Origin: an uncultured Blautia sp.
GTDB taxonomy: Bacteria; Bacillota; Clostridia; Lachnospirales; Lachnospiraceae
Reading direction: 5' to 3'
Length of the DNA: 64,000 bases
NCBI GenBank assembly: GCA_934371915.1
Contig: CAKROE010000005.1
Span: forward strand, 1 to 64,000
Part shown: positions 43,950-53,140 of the stretch, piece by piece
Numbering within the stretch: the stretch's first letter is position 1
Layout: each line of letters starts with the position of its first letter
The notes under the pieces: model-generated
The model's input: the letters and a program-made list of their open reading frames with translations, nothing else
Told to the model about the DNA's origin: nothing
The model's database searches: none
Program-made: the position numbers and the translations under genes

Positions 43950-44659
43950 CATATTTTATCGATTTTTTTGCGGATATCCAGCATTTTCTGATCCAGTTCG
44001 GAGATAACAGAAGCACATCTCTGCAATTCCTCATTGATGACAGCTGCCTGTTTCTGTCCGCGCTTATAGCGAAGCTGATGATCGAGATTTGCCCAGTAAT
44101 CCATGGCGGCTGTTCGAAGCTGTAATTCGACTTTGATCCACTGGCTTTCATTCTGGAAGGGCATGGCGACCTCAAGAATCAGATGCAGACTCTGATAACC
44201 GGATTTCTTTGGCTGTCTGATGTAATCTTTTGTCCTGAGGATACGGATATCCTGCTGTTTTTCAATCAGTTCGGCAACTTTATAAATATCATCCACATAA
44301 GAACAAACGGCACGGACACCGATCAGGTCGTTGATTTTTTCCAGTGCCTGAGCAAAGTTCAGATCCAGGCCTTTTTTCTGCATTTTTTTGCAGACACTGT
44401 CATAGCTTTTGAGCCTTCCTGTCGTCATCTGGATAAAGCTCCGGTTATATTTCATTAGCAAAAAGGTATTGATGATCTCCAGTTTGGTCATCATAAGGTT
44501 GATGGCGCATTGGCCTTTGATGCTGAATTCACTGTCGGTCAGCATGTTCTTTAAAAGTTCTTTTTTCTTCAATTTCTGTCTTTCTTCCTCTAATTGTATC
44601 AAAGTAAAATTTTCATTCGTATAAGTTTCAGTCGTTCGTAATGCATTGCAGGTTCCCAT
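43949..44659 (-). CDS. Small alarmone synthetase (RelQ/YjbM-like GTP pyrophosphokinase)
   Basis: 236 residues containing only the RelA/SpoT synthetase domain. TGRLKSYDSVCKKMQKKG (G-loop/ATP-binding), INDLIGVRAVCSYVDDIY, DYIRQPKKSGYQSLHLIL (GTP-binding) and VELQLRTAAMDYWANLDHQL (catalytic Glu in E-Q-R) are intact. It makes (p)ppGpp, or pppApp-like products, from GTP/GDP and ATP without a hydrolase domain. The C-terminal helix with ISELDQKMLDIRKKIDKI suits a tetrameric RelQ. Transcribed toward the alpha-galactosidase gene. Confidence 0.9.
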   Translation of the reverse strand: MGTCNALRTTETYTNENFTLIQLEEERQKLKKKELLKNMLTDSEFSIKGQCAINLMMTKLEIINTFLLMKYNRSFIQMTTGRLKSYDSVCKKMQKKGLDLNFAQALEKINDLIGVRAVCSYVDDIYKVAELIEKQQDIRILRTKDYIRQPKKSGYQSLHLILEVAMPFQNESQWIKVELQLRTAAMDYWANLDHQLRYKRGQKQAAVINEELQRCASVISELDQKMLDIRKKIDKI

Positions 44660-44833
44660 GAAAATACTCCTTCTGTAATAAATCTGTAAGTGTTTTGCGT
44701 TAAATCAACGTAAAATAAGAAAAGCAAGAGTGAATCACAGGTTTCTTATTTCCGTTTCCCATCAATTAATGTATGAACACAGATGGAAAAATATGACAGA
44801 GAAACAGTAAAATTCAGAAAGGATTTGTTTCCC

Positions 44834-44884
44834 TTGCAATTATCCATGGAAAAAGGTAAAATATAATTCGATATTCAACGAATT
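44834..44884 (+). promoter_or_regulatory. Promoter and possible operator of the ArsR-type regulator gene
   Basis: TTGCAA (44834-44839), 17-bp spacer, TAAAAT (44857-44862). AATTCG (44865-44870) and CGAATT (44879-44884) form an inverted repeat just downstream of the -10, placed for autorepression. Confidence 0.5.
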
Positions 44885-44897
44885 GTAGGAGAAAACT

Positions 44898-45998
44898 ATG
44901 GGGAAAAATGAAAATGCAATTCCTAAAGATATAAAATTCCGATTCTGTTATTCAGCAACAATGGAAGCAGTCATGAGTCTGCATGTCATAGCAGACCCGG
45001 AAATTCATCGGGAGTGCAGCGGCTGGGTAATGCATATTTTTGAAACGCTGACAGAACAGTTAAAAGAGGAAATTCTGGATTTTGGAAGCCGTTACGGAAA
45101 ATGGTATTATGTATTGGACCTGCTTGGGTTGATTGTAGAAGAAGAGAAGAATTATCAAAATGACATTGATATGATGACTGGGAAAATAAGGGAAATGCCG
45201 CTTAGTGATGTCATCTATTTTCTGGCAGGACTTTGTGAAACGAGGCTGGATATCAGCATTGAACATTTTCGTGAGATTTTTTCAGATGCGGAAAAATGTA
45301 AAGAAGAGCTTGTGCAAAAAAAATATGCTCTGATAGAGATGGAAAATCTTCATTACATGCTGCAGGAACCTGAGAAAATACGAAGCCGACTGATCTGGAT
45401 TCTGGAAGAATACTGGAATCAGGCTTTTTCAAAAGAGTGGGACTCTATCAGCAGTTACGAAAAAGATATTATTTCTCATGAAGAAATGTTGTTGCGGCAT
45501 ACATCTCTGGAGGAATATATGGGCAGATTTCATGCGGATCTGATCATCAAAGACGGGATTTTGTTACTGAACAAAATTCCGGGACTGAGTGTTAATGTGA
45601 ATCAGATTACGGATATCTGTATCACTCCGTCTATTTTCGGAGAGGGACATTTGCATGGAAATATTTATCAAGGTACGGTCAATCTGGTTTTGAACCTGAA
45701 CTATCGTGCATTGCAGGTCAGCAGAGATATTCCGGATGATTTTTTCAGTGTTCTCCGCGCACTTGGCGATGAAAGTCGTTTTAAGATCATTAAGGTGCTA
45801 AAGAACGGAGATGCTACGACAAAAGATATCAGTGATATCCTGCGCCTGTCACCAAGTACGATTTCGGCACATTTGAAAGTGCTCAGGGAGGCGGATCTGG
45901 TAGATTCTCATAAAGTTAAGAAATTTGTATATTATCAGCTGAAAACGGAGAGACTGGAAAATCTTCAGGATCGGCTTATGACATATCTGAAGTATTAA
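44898..45998 (+). CDS. ArsR-type regulator with large N-terminal sensor region
   Basis: 366 residues. The C-terminal 80 residues are an ArsR-family winged helix (VLRALGDESRFKIIKVLKNG, TKDISDILRLSPSTISAHLK, LREADLVDSHKVKKFVYYQL). The N-terminal 280 residues, mainly helical (IHRECSGWVMHIFETLTEQL, LLGLIVEEEKNYQNDIDMM), are of the DUF5937-like kind and should bind an inducer. No metal-binding Cys pair of the ArsR/SmtB type is visible in the HTH, so the signal is probably organic. It sits directly upstream of the ene-reductase/TRAP operon, whose promoter carries an inverted repeat, making it the likely local regulator. Confidence 0.8.
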   Translation: MGKNENAIPKDIKFRFCYSATMEAVMSLHVIADPEIHRECSGWVMHIFETLTEQLKEEILDFGSRYGKWYYVLDLLGLIVEEEKNYQNDIDMMTGKIREMPLSDVIYFLAGLCETRLDISIEHFREIFSDAEKCKEELVQKKYALIEMENLHYMLQEPEKIRSRLIWILEEYWNQAFSKEWDSISSYEKDIISHEEMLLRHTSLEEYMGRFHADLIIKDGILLLNKIPGLSVNVNQITDICITPSIFGEGHLHGNIYQGTVNLVLNLNYRALQVSRDIPDDFFSVLRALGDESRFKIIKVLKNGDATTKDISDILRLSPSTISAHLKVLREADLVDSHKVKKFVYYQLKTERLENLQDRLMTYLKY

Positions 45999-46025
45999 AA
46001 GTCAATTGAATAATTAAAAAATGGA

Positions 46026-46066
46026 CACCTGATGCCTGGTTTGGAAAAGCGTCAGGTGTTTTTTTA
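46026..46066 (+). terminator. Terminator after the ArsR-type gene
   Basis: ACACCTGATGC pairs with GCGTCAGGTGT (one mismatch) followed by TTTTTTT. Confidence 0.85.
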
Positions 46067-46113
46067 CGCATTTATAAGTGGTTACTGTACAAATTGACAA
46101 AATATTATAATTA

Positions 46114-46155
46114 TACGATTTTACGATTGACAAATCGTAGAAAAGATATTATGAT
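46114..46155 (+). promoter_or_regulatory. Promoter and ArsR-type operator of the ene-reductase/TRAP operon
   Basis: TTGACA (46127-46132), 17-bp spacer, TATGAT (46150-46155). A perfect inverted repeat TACGATT-GACA-AATCGTA (46122-46139) covers the -35 box, and an extra TACGATT half-site lies at 46114-46120. Position and symmetry fit a repressor operator. Confidence 0.75.
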
Positions 46156-46199
46156 AAATTAAAAATATGATACGTTAATGTAGTAAAGGAGAGGGAAGT

Positions 46200-48263
46200 A
46201 TGAGCAACTATGAATGTAAGTATCCACATCTGTTTTCACCATTGACAATTCGTGGAAAGGTTCTTAAGAATCGAATTGTATCATCCCCACACAGTGGCGG
46301 ACCAAACCTGTATCGTGCAGGAAATGACGGATTTTCAAATCTGACAGAGACAGCAGCTTTGTATTTTGGAAATGTGGCAAGAGGCGGAGCAGCAATCGTC
46401 AATACCGGACATCTTGGAGTAGATCCACGATTTACTCTTGGTGCAAACGCAGAACGTTTTAATTTCTTTTCGAAAGAAGCCATCCATGAACATCAGCTTC
46501 CGGTCATGCATATGATGACAGACCTGATTCATTCCTATGGATCACTGGCATCTATAGAGCTGAATCATCCGGGACATTTCGGAGATCCTGTAGATCCGGA
46601 GCAGATGCTTCTGGGACCGGTAGATGTAGATATGTCTACACGTGAGACAATGGCAGGCGGCAAAAATGTAAAAGGTATGGACGAAGAAGAAATGAACCGC
46701 GTGGCTGATTATTTTGCAGAAGCAGCCCTGATCGGCAAGCGTGGTGGATTCGATATTGTAAATATCCATGCGGCACATAACTGGCTACTTGGAGAATTCT
46801 TCTCACCAATTGAGAATACCCGTACAGACGAGTATGGCGGAAGCGTAGAAAACCGCTGCCGTTTCCCGAAGATGGTACTTCAGAGAATCAGGGAAGCGGT
46901 CGGAGAAGATATGATCATTGCAATGCGTTTCAGCGCAGCAGAGCATTTACAGGGCGGCATCACAATGGAAGATGCAGTGAAATCCATTGAGATCATGCAG
47001 GAAGTTGCAGATATTGTACAGTGTTCTGTTGGTATGATCCATGATCCTTTTACAGAGGGAAATACTTTCCCGATGCAGTACATGGAGAGAGGATGCAACG
47101 TTCCGTATGCAGAAGAAATTCGAAAACATGTACATATTCCGATTGAAGCTATTGGAGGAATCAACGAGCCGGAGATGGCAGAAGCAATCGTTGCATCCGG
47201 AAAAGCAGATCTGGTTGGCATGGCTCGTTCCATCATTGCGGATCCAGACTGGGGAAATAAGGCAAAAGAAGGCAGATCGGAGGATATCCGCCCATGTATC
47301 CGCTGCCTGAGATGTCTGAATTACAGCAGAAGACCTCAGACAGGAACCAGTGTATGTACCGTAAATCCGAGAAGAATCATTCATACACCACTTCCGGCAG
47401 TCAGTGAAGGAAAACCAAGGAAAAAAGTTGTTGTAGTCGGTGGTGGCCCAGCTGGTATGCAGGCAGCACAGGAAATCGGAAAACTCGGTCATCAGGTCGT
47501 ATTGTTCGAAAAGGCTGACCGCCTTGGCGGAAGACTGGAATTTGCAGATTATATTCCGTTCAAAAAAGATATTCAGCGTTATAATCACTATCTGCAGGCG
47601 CAGGTGGCAAAGCTTGAAAATGTAAAAGTATGTCTGAATACTGAGGCATCCAGAGAAATGGTAGCAGCTGAAGATCCGGATGCAGTAATCGTTGCAATCG
47701 GTGCCGAGAATTTCCGTCCAGGCATTCCGGGAGCAAAAGGTGCCAATGTTATCCATTCCAGTGACCTGTTTACAAATGTAGACAAACTTGGAAAGAAACT
47801 GGTTGTAGTCGGAGGCGGCCAGGTAGGCTGTGAGGAAACTGTCTGGTTACAGTATCTTGGAAAAGAAGTCGAAGTACTGGAAATGGACGATCAGCTTATG
47901 AAAGCAAACTGGAGAGATACACCGGAAGAACATTTCTGGACAGAGTTTTATATGCAGCATGAATACGATGAAGGTAAGACCGATGTAGAATTTGCAAAGA
48001 AAATTGACAGAGTAAAGATTCATCTGAAGACAAGATGTGTAGAAATTACAGAAGACGGTGTCTGGGCAGAGAATGAAGAACAGGGTAAATTCTTTATCAG
48101 CAGTGATCAGGTAATTCTTGCAACAGGACTTCGCAAAGATGAAGAACTGAAAAAACAGTTTGAAGGTCTGGCTCAGGATGTGATCTTTATTGGTGACTGT
48201 GATAAAGTAAGTGATCTTCTGAATACTTCATCCAGCGGATATTATGCATCTTTAAGAATCTGA
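46200..48263 (+). CDS. Old-yellow-enzyme/2-enoate-reductase-type flavin, Fe-S oxidoreductase
   Basis: 687 residues in the layout of 2,4-dienoyl-CoA reductase, trimethylamine dehydrogenase, BaiCD/BaiH and 2-enoate reductases. Residues 1-355 are the FMN TIM barrel (LFSPLTIRGKVLKNRIVSSP; active-site segment IHAAHNWLLGEFFSPIENTR with His190 and His193; DEYGGSVENR). About 363-385 is the [4Fe-4S] site, CIRCLRCLNY...CTVNPR (C-x2-C-x2-C-x13-C). From about 403 come the FAD/NAD(H) domains (VVVVGGGPAGMQAAQEIG, KLVVVGGGQVGCEE). It should reduce an activated C=C bond with NADH. Substrate unknown; neighbouring TRAP genes suggest an imported unsaturated acid. First gene of the operon. Confidence 0.85.
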   Translation: MSNYECKYPHLFSPLTIRGKVLKNRIVSSPHSGGPNLYRAGNDGFSNLTETAALYFGNVARGGAAIVNTGHLGVDPRFTLGANAERFNFFSKEAIHEHQLPVMHMMTDLIHSYGSLASIELNHPGHFGDPVDPEQMLLGPVDVDMSTRETMAGGKNVKGMDEEEMNRVADYFAEAALIGKRGGFDIVNIHAAHNWLLGEFFSPIENTRTDEYGGSVENRCRFPKMVLQRIREAVGEDMIIAMRFSAAEHLQGGITMEDAVKSIEIMQEVADIVQCSVGMIHDPFTEGNTFPMQYMERGCNVPYAEEIRKHVHIPIEAIGGINEPEMAEAIVASGKADLVGMARSIIADPDWGNKAKEGRSEDIRPCIRCLRCLNYSRRPQTGTSVCTVNPRRIIHTPLPAVSEGKPRKKVVVVGGGPAGMQAAQEIGKLGHQVVLFEKADRLGGRLEFADYIPFKKDIQRYNHYLQAQVAKLENVKVCLNTEASREMVAAEDPDAVIVAIGAENFRPGIPGAKGANVIHSSDLFTNVDKLGKKLVVVGGGQVGCEETVWLQYLGKEVEVLEMDDQLMKANWRDTPEEHFWTEFYMQHEYDEGKTDVEFAKKIDRVKIHLKTRCVEITEDGVWAENEEQGKFFISSDQVILATGLRKDEELKKQFEGLAQDVIFIGDCDKVSDLLNTSSSGYYASLRI

Positions 48264-48287
48264 TATAAATACGGGAGGAAAACACAT

Positions 48288-49289
48288 ATGAAAAAACGAG
48301 TATTATGCAGCCTGCTGGCAGGCGCTATGGGAATCATGCTGGCAGCACCGGTTACCGCACAGGCAGCAACGGAACTCAGACTGTCAACTACAGTACCGGA
48401 AGGAACGGATACTTATAATGAATGCGTAGCAGCCAAAGAATATATTGAGGAAAAAACCAATGGAGAAATCGAGATCACGATTTATCCTTCTAATCAGCTT
48501 GGTGACTGGACACAGGTATTTGATGAACTGATGATGGGTTCCATTGATATCGCGTTCAGCAATGCAGCAGAGACTTACAATCCGATTCTTGGAATCAATT
48601 CACTGCCATATGTTTTCTACAATTATGATGAATGCAGAAAAGTATTTTCACAGGATTCCTACCTGAACGGAGAGGTTAATGATGCACTGGATCAGCTTGG
48701 AATCAAATTCTTTGGATTCCTTGTAAGTGGTATGGATGGTGTCGGCACAAAGAATGAAATCAAAAATCCGGAAGAAATCGGTGCAGATAAAGACTGTCTG
48801 ATCCGTGTACCATCGCTGGATGGTGTTAAGAAAGGTGCAGAATATCTCGGATTCCGTACATCTTCTATTCCGTATACAGATACTTATTCCTCTATCCAGA
48901 CAGGCGTAGTAGACGGATGGATCGGAGCTCCGCCTTATCAGCATTATCTTGGATTCCGTGATGTGGAAAATTACTATTACTGCTATAACATGCTCGGAGA
49001 AGTTATGAATGTTATGATGAGCTCCAATACATGGAATCAGCTTACAGAAGAACAGCAGCAGATTGTAACAGAAGCATTTACACAGGCTTCCGCTTCCAGT
49101 ATTGATGATGCAGAAAAGGCTGATGAGGAATATCTGAAAAAACTTGAAGATGAGGGCATGCAGGTAGTTCGTTTCAGTGATGAGCAGCTCAAGAGCTTTG
49201 CCGAGGATGTAAGAGCAAATGTATGGCCGGAGTTCGAAAGTGTATATGGTGCAGACTTTATGCAGAAATTGCAGGATGCACTGAAATAA
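48288..49289 (+). CDS. dctP: TRAP transporter substrate-binding protein DctP
   Basis: 333 residues, signal peptide about 1-27 (ending TAQAA; its only Cys is at residue 7 and not a lipobox). LRLSTTVPEGTDTYNECVAA, EIEITIYPSNQLGDWTQVFD, GSIDIAFSNAAETYNPILGI and the ligand-anchoring region LIRVPSLDGVKKGAEYLGFR follow the DctP fold; the usual carboxylate-binding Arg is in IRVPS. Binds an organic acid outside the cell and passes it to DctQM. Starts 24 bases after the ene-reductase gene. Confidence 0.9.
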   Translation: MKKRVLCSLLAGAMGIMLAAPVTAQAATELRLSTTVPEGTDTYNECVAAKEYIEEKTNGEIEITIYPSNQLGDWTQVFDELMMGSIDIAFSNAAETYNPILGINSLPYVFYNYDECRKVFSQDSYLNGEVNDALDQLGIKFFGFLVSGMDGVGTKNEIKNPEEIGADKDCLIRVPSLDGVKKGAEYLGFRTSSIPYTDTYSSIQTGVVDGWIGAPPYQHYLGFRDVENYYYCYNMLGEVMNVMMSSNTWNQLTEEQQQIVTEAFTQASASSIDDAEKADEEYLKKLEDEGMQVVRFSDEQLKSFAEDVRANVWPEFESVYGADFMQKLQDALK

Positions 49290-49314
49290 GCAGCTGATCG
49301 AGGAGGGTAGTATT

Positions 49315-49836
49315 ATGGAACTACTGAAAAAAATAGATCAGGTATTGATGAAGTTTTTTAATGCAACGATGATCAGTGCCAATTTTATATTGGGAACCTT
49401 GATTCTGATCGGTGCATTTATGCGTTACATTTTGAAAAAAGACTTTTATGGCCTGGAAGAAATAGTGCTTATGATTGCCTTCTGGATGTATTTCATCGGA
49501 AGTGCAGTTGCAACGAGAGAAGATACTCAGGTTTCGGCAGATCTGCTTTCGTCCGCAATGAAATCAGAAAAGGCACAGGCAATCCTCTCAGTTGTGAGGA
49601 CAGTTATTACATTAATTTTATACGTGATTCTTATGAAATGGTCATTTGACTATCTGAAATGGAGTATTTCCATGAGACCGACGACCGCAGTTTATAAAAT
49701 GCCTATGGCGATTGCACATGCATCGTTGTTTCTGAGCTTCCTTTTATCCGCAGTGTATGAGCTCACGCATGTAATTCATGCTGTTGTTGGTGTGGGAAAA
49801 GCATTTGAAAAGAAAGCAGGAGGTGAAAAGTCATGA
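49315..49836 (+). CDS. dctQ: TRAP transporter small permease DctQ
   Basis: 173 residues with four membrane helices: FNATMISANFILGTLILIGA, EEIVLMIAFWMYFIGSAVAT, VVRTVITLILYVILMKWSF and AIAHASLFLSFLLSAVYEL. The second helix carries the DctQ pattern E-I-x-x-x-x-x-W. Overlaps dctM by four bases (ATGA), the usual arrangement for subunits that assemble together. Confidence 0.9.
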   Translation: MELLKKIDQVLMKFFNATMISANFILGTLILIGAFMRYILKKDFYGLEEIVLMIAFWMYFIGSAVATREDTQVSADLLSSAMKSEKAQAILSVVRTVITLILYVILMKWSFDYLKWSISMRPTTAVYKMPMAIAHASLFLSFLLSAVYELTHVIHAVVGVGKAFEKKAGGEKS

Positions 49837-51143
49837 ATGTAGCAATTGCAATTGTAATCTTGATTGTTACAATGGTGATCGGTGTTCCGGTTGCACTGGC
49901 ATTTGTGGCTTCCTGCGCATATCTTCTTGTTGCGACAGGAACAGATGCACAATTCCTTCTGCCTTATGGATTCAGCCGTGTAAACTCAATCGTACTTCTG
50001 ACAATTCCGATGTTTATTCTGGCGGGCTCTCTGATGGAGCATGGAGGAATCGGTAAGCAGCTGGTTTCGGCAGTTCAGAAACTGGTAGGTACGATAAAAG
50101 GCGGCCTCGCAATCGTAACGATTATCAGTTGTGCGATTTTCGGAGCTATTTCAGGAAGCTCCGCAGCAACTCTGACATGTATCGGTTCCATTATGGCTCC
50201 ACAGCTGAAAAAGAATGGTTATCCGGAAGCGGTGGTAGGTGCGCTGATCGCAAGTTCGAGTGTACTTGGCGTATTAATTCCTCCGTCAACGATTATGATT
50301 CTTTATTCCTGGACGAGTAATACATCCGTACTTGCATGCTTTCTGGCAACTGCGATCCCGGGAGTCGTACTTGCGGTACTGTTGAGTGTGGTAACATATT
50401 GGATGATCCGCAAAAATCCGGATGTAGTTGTATATACAAGACAGCAGCTGAAAGAAAAGAACCGACTGGAAAAAGAAGAACGTAAGAAAAATCATGAACA
50501 TGGTGCATTTGCGGCAATTCTGATGCCGGTGATCATTCTTGGCTCCATTTATGGTGGAATTCTGACTCCAACCGAAGCAGCAGCAATTTCTGTTGCGTAT
50601 GCGTTGCCGGTAGGATTGTTTGTTTATAAGAAACTTGATAAGCAGACCATGAAAAATGCCTATACACAGGCTGCAGTTACAACAGGTGTTATCATGCTGA
50701 TGATGATCACGGTACAGATGCTGAGCCGACTGTATATTCAGGAGAAACTGCCACAGATGATCCTGTCTGGTCTTACAAGCATTTCTGCAAATAAAAATGT
50801 TATCCTGCTGATGGTAAATATATTTATGATCATATTGGGAATGCTGATGGATGATGCAAGTGGCGTACTTCTTGCCACACCGATCCTGGTTCCGGTCGTA
50901 ACAGCTCTTGGTGTAAGTCCGATTCATTTTGCAGCGATTCTTGCGGTAAACCTTGGTATGGGTAATATTACACCACCTACTGCACCACTGCTTTATCTGG
51001 CAGGACGTATGACCAATACAGAGACAAGGGTAATGCTGAAGCCGACAATGGTTTACATTTTGTTTGCATGGCTTCCGACACTTTTGCTGGTTACATACAT
51101 TCCACAGATTTCCCTGTTTTTACCGACATTAATGGGATATTGA
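49833..51143 (+). CDS. dctM: TRAP transporter large permease DctM
   Basis: 436 residues, about twelve helices. IPMFILAGSLMEHGGIGKQL, GAISGSSAATLTCIGSIMAP and SSSVLGVLIPPSTIMILYSW belong to the first elevator half; GGILTPTEAAAISVAYALPV and NLGMGNITPPTAPLLYLAGR to the second. Na+-coupled. The glycine/serine-rich Na+ sites are intact. Confidence 0.92.
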   Translation: MNVAIAIVILIVTMVIGVPVALAFVASCAYLLVATGTDAQFLLPYGFSRVNSIVLLTIPMFILAGSLMEHGGIGKQLVSAVQKLVGTIKGGLAIVTIISCAIFGAISGSSAATLTCIGSIMAPQLKKNGYPEAVVGALIASSSVLGVLIPPSTIMILYSWTSNTSVLACFLATAIPGVVLAVLLSVVTYWMIRKNPDVVVYTRQQLKEKNRLEKEERKKNHEHGAFAAILMPVIILGSIYGGILTPTEAAAISVAYALPVGLFVYKKLDKQTMKNAYTQAAVTTGVIMLMMITVQMLSRLYIQEKLPQMILSGLTSISANKNVILLMVNIFMIILGMLMDDASGVLLATPILVPVVTALGVSPIHFAAILAVNLGMGNITPPTAPLLYLAGRMTNTETRVMLKPTMVYILFAWLPTLLLVTYIPQISLFLPTLMGY

Positions 51144-51195
51144 TATATAATATATACAGTTAAGAGATGTGCGAAGAACGAGGAGGAAAAAGAAA

Positions 51196-52047
51196 ATGAA
51201 ACTCAGGAAGATCATGGCATTTGGGCTGAGTACAGCAATGCTTCTTTCCATGTCTGTAAATGTGTTTGCAGATGATAAAGTAGAAACAGTAACAGATGGA
51301 AAGCTTACAGTAGCAACAAGTCCGGATTTTGCACCATATGAATTTTATTCGATCGACGAGGATGGAACTCCTGCACTGGCCGGTCTGGATATAGATGTTG
51401 CACAGTATATTGCTGATAAAATGGGGCTGGAGCTGGAAATCATTCCTGTTGATTTTGACGGTGTGTTAAGTGAACTTGCAGAGAAAAACGTTGATCTTGG
51501 TATATCCGGACTTTCTCCGGATCCGGCCAGAGAGGATGTTATGGATTTTTCAGACCTGTATTATAAAGGAAAACAGGTTTTTGTATCTGTAAAAGATAAA
51601 GCAGATCAGTTTAAATCTCTTGAAGATGCCAATAACAAGGATTATACTATTGGAGTACAGACTGGTTCTATTGATGTTGATATTGCGAATGAAAATACAC
51701 CGGATGCAGATATTATTTCGCTTCCGAAAGCTACGGATCTTGTCACAGAACTTCTTACAGGCAAGATGGACGGAGCCTTTATGGAAGAGGATGTAGCGAA
51801 GAATTATCAGAAAAATTATCCGGATCTTGAAATCCTGTTTGAGGCACCATATGATGGAGAAGGCTGTGCTGTTGGGGTATCCAAAGGAAATGAAGCCCTT
51901 CTCAAAGCTGTAAATGAAGCAATCGCGGATGCACAGAAAGATGGTTCTATAGAAAAATTTGTTGCAGATGCAAATGAAACGGCATCGAAACAGGTTTATG
52001 AGGGAATGCTGGACGATAATGGAGCTGTTCCAGAGACCACAGATTAA
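51196..52047 (+). CDS. Orphan polar amino-acid-binding protein (SBP_bac_3)
   Basis: 283 residues. Signal peptide MKLRKIMAFGLSTAMLLSMS ending NVFA, with no lipobox Cys. LTVATSPDFAPYEFYSIDED, LAGLDIDVAQYIADKMGLEL, ELAEKNVDLGISGLSPDPAR and YTIGVQTGSIDVDIANENTP define the family, which binds polar amino acids. No ABC permease or ATPase gene is in the operon, so it must share another transporter or act as a sensor. ATG 51196 behind GAGGAGG. Sits between the TRAP genes and asparaginase, pointing to asparagine/aspartate as a possible ligand (inference). Confidence 0.85.
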   Translation: MKLRKIMAFGLSTAMLLSMSVNVFADDKVETVTDGKLTVATSPDFAPYEFYSIDEDGTPALAGLDIDVAQYIADKMGLELEIIPVDFDGVLSELAEKNVDLGISGLSPDPAREDVMDFSDLYYKGKQVFVSVKDKADQFKSLEDANNKDYTIGVQTGSIDVDIANENTPDADIISLPKATDLVTELLTGKMDGAFMEEDVAKNYQKNYPDLEILFEAPYDGEGCAVGVSKGNEALLKAVNEAIADAQKDGSIEKFVADANETASKQVYEGMLDDNGAVPETTD

Positions 52048-52098
52048 AACATAACAGGGGCATATCATTACCAGATGAAGACGATGGAGGTTTCGATC

Positions 52099-53100
52099 AT
52101 GCAAAAGCGTATTCTGATCATAAACACGGGAGGAACACTTTCTTCTGTAAAAAGTTCCAGAGGACTCATACCAGGAATGAGCAGTGAAGATATGCTAGAC
52201 GAATTACGCATAGTTTCAAAGAATCTGGAACTGGAGACAGAGGACTTCTGTTCACTTGACAGTGCCAATATCGGACCGGAAGAATGGATGAATCTGGCAA
52301 AAATGATTGCCCTGAGAAGTTATGACTATCATGGAATCGTAGTGATCCACGGAACCGATACGCTGGCATACACTTCAGCGATGCTGTCTTTTATGCTTCA
52401 GAATATACCAATTCCGGTTGTCGTGACCGGGAGCCAGCTTTCCATAGCAAATCCGGTAGCAGATGCACTTGAAAACTGCCGTTGTGGTATACATATGGCC
52501 GCCAGTGGATATCCGGGAATCTTTGTGGCATTTAATCGTAAAGTTATGCTGGGATGCAGGGCATCGAAAGTAAGAACTATGAGTTTTGATGCATTTGAAA
52601 GCATAAATTATCCATATGTAGGCGAGATCAGTTCGCTGGGACTTCGCGTGTTTGAAAAAAATCTTGTTGAGAAAAAGGGAATTTTTAAGCCACAGACTAC
52701 ATACTCAGATAAAGTGGCACTTTTGAAATTGTATCCGGGAATCAGTCCGGAGCTGTTGGATATGTATTATGAAAAAGGTTACCGCGCAGTCTATATTGAA
52801 GGTTTTGGATTAGGAGGAATGCCATTCCTTAAGAATGATTTTATCGGAAAAGTCGGTGAAGTGATAGAGAAAGGAATGCTGGTACTTGCCGGAAGCCAGT
52901 GCAGATATGAAGGCAGTAATCTGTCTGTATATGAAACAGGTCGGCGTGCATTGGAAAAAGGTGTAATTCAGGCATATGATATGACGACAGAGGCGGCCAT
53001 GACGAAACTTATGTGGGTTCTTGGTCAGACAGGTGATCCCCGGGAAATGAAGGAATATTTTTCCATGAGTATTGCAGGAGAAGTCAGCATTGAGCGGTAA
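52099..53100 (+). CDS. L-asparaginase
   Basis: 333 residues. The two catalytic threonine motifs are present: INTGGTLSSVKSS and VVIHGTDTLAYTSAMLSFML; VVVTGSQLSIANPVADALEN follows, and FGLGGMPF corresponds to the region near the C-terminal domain. No signal peptide, so it resembles type I cytoplasmic enzymes giving aspartate and ammonia. ATG 52099 has GGAGG eight bases upstream; ATG 52075 is less well placed. Last gene of the operon; ends at a terminator 40 bases on. Confidence 0.88.
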   Translation: MQKRILIINTGGTLSSVKSSRGLIPGMSSEDMLDELRIVSKNLELETEDFCSLDSANIGPEEWMNLAKMIALRSYDYHGIVVIHGTDTLAYTSAMLSFMLQNIPIPVVVTGSQLSIANPVADALENCRCGIHMAASGYPGIFVAFNRKVMLGCRASKVRTMSFDAFESINYPYVGEISSLGLRVFEKNLVEKKGIFKPQTTYSDKVALLKLYPGISPELLDMYYEKGYRAVYIEGFGLGGMPFLKNDFIGKVGEVIEKGMLVLAGSQCRYEGSNLSVYETGRRALEKGVIQAYDMTTEAAMTKLMWVLGQTGDPREMKEYFSMSIAGEVSIER

Positions 53101-53140
53101 AGATGAAATATATTAAAATTTTATAGAGTAAAGCAAGAAT

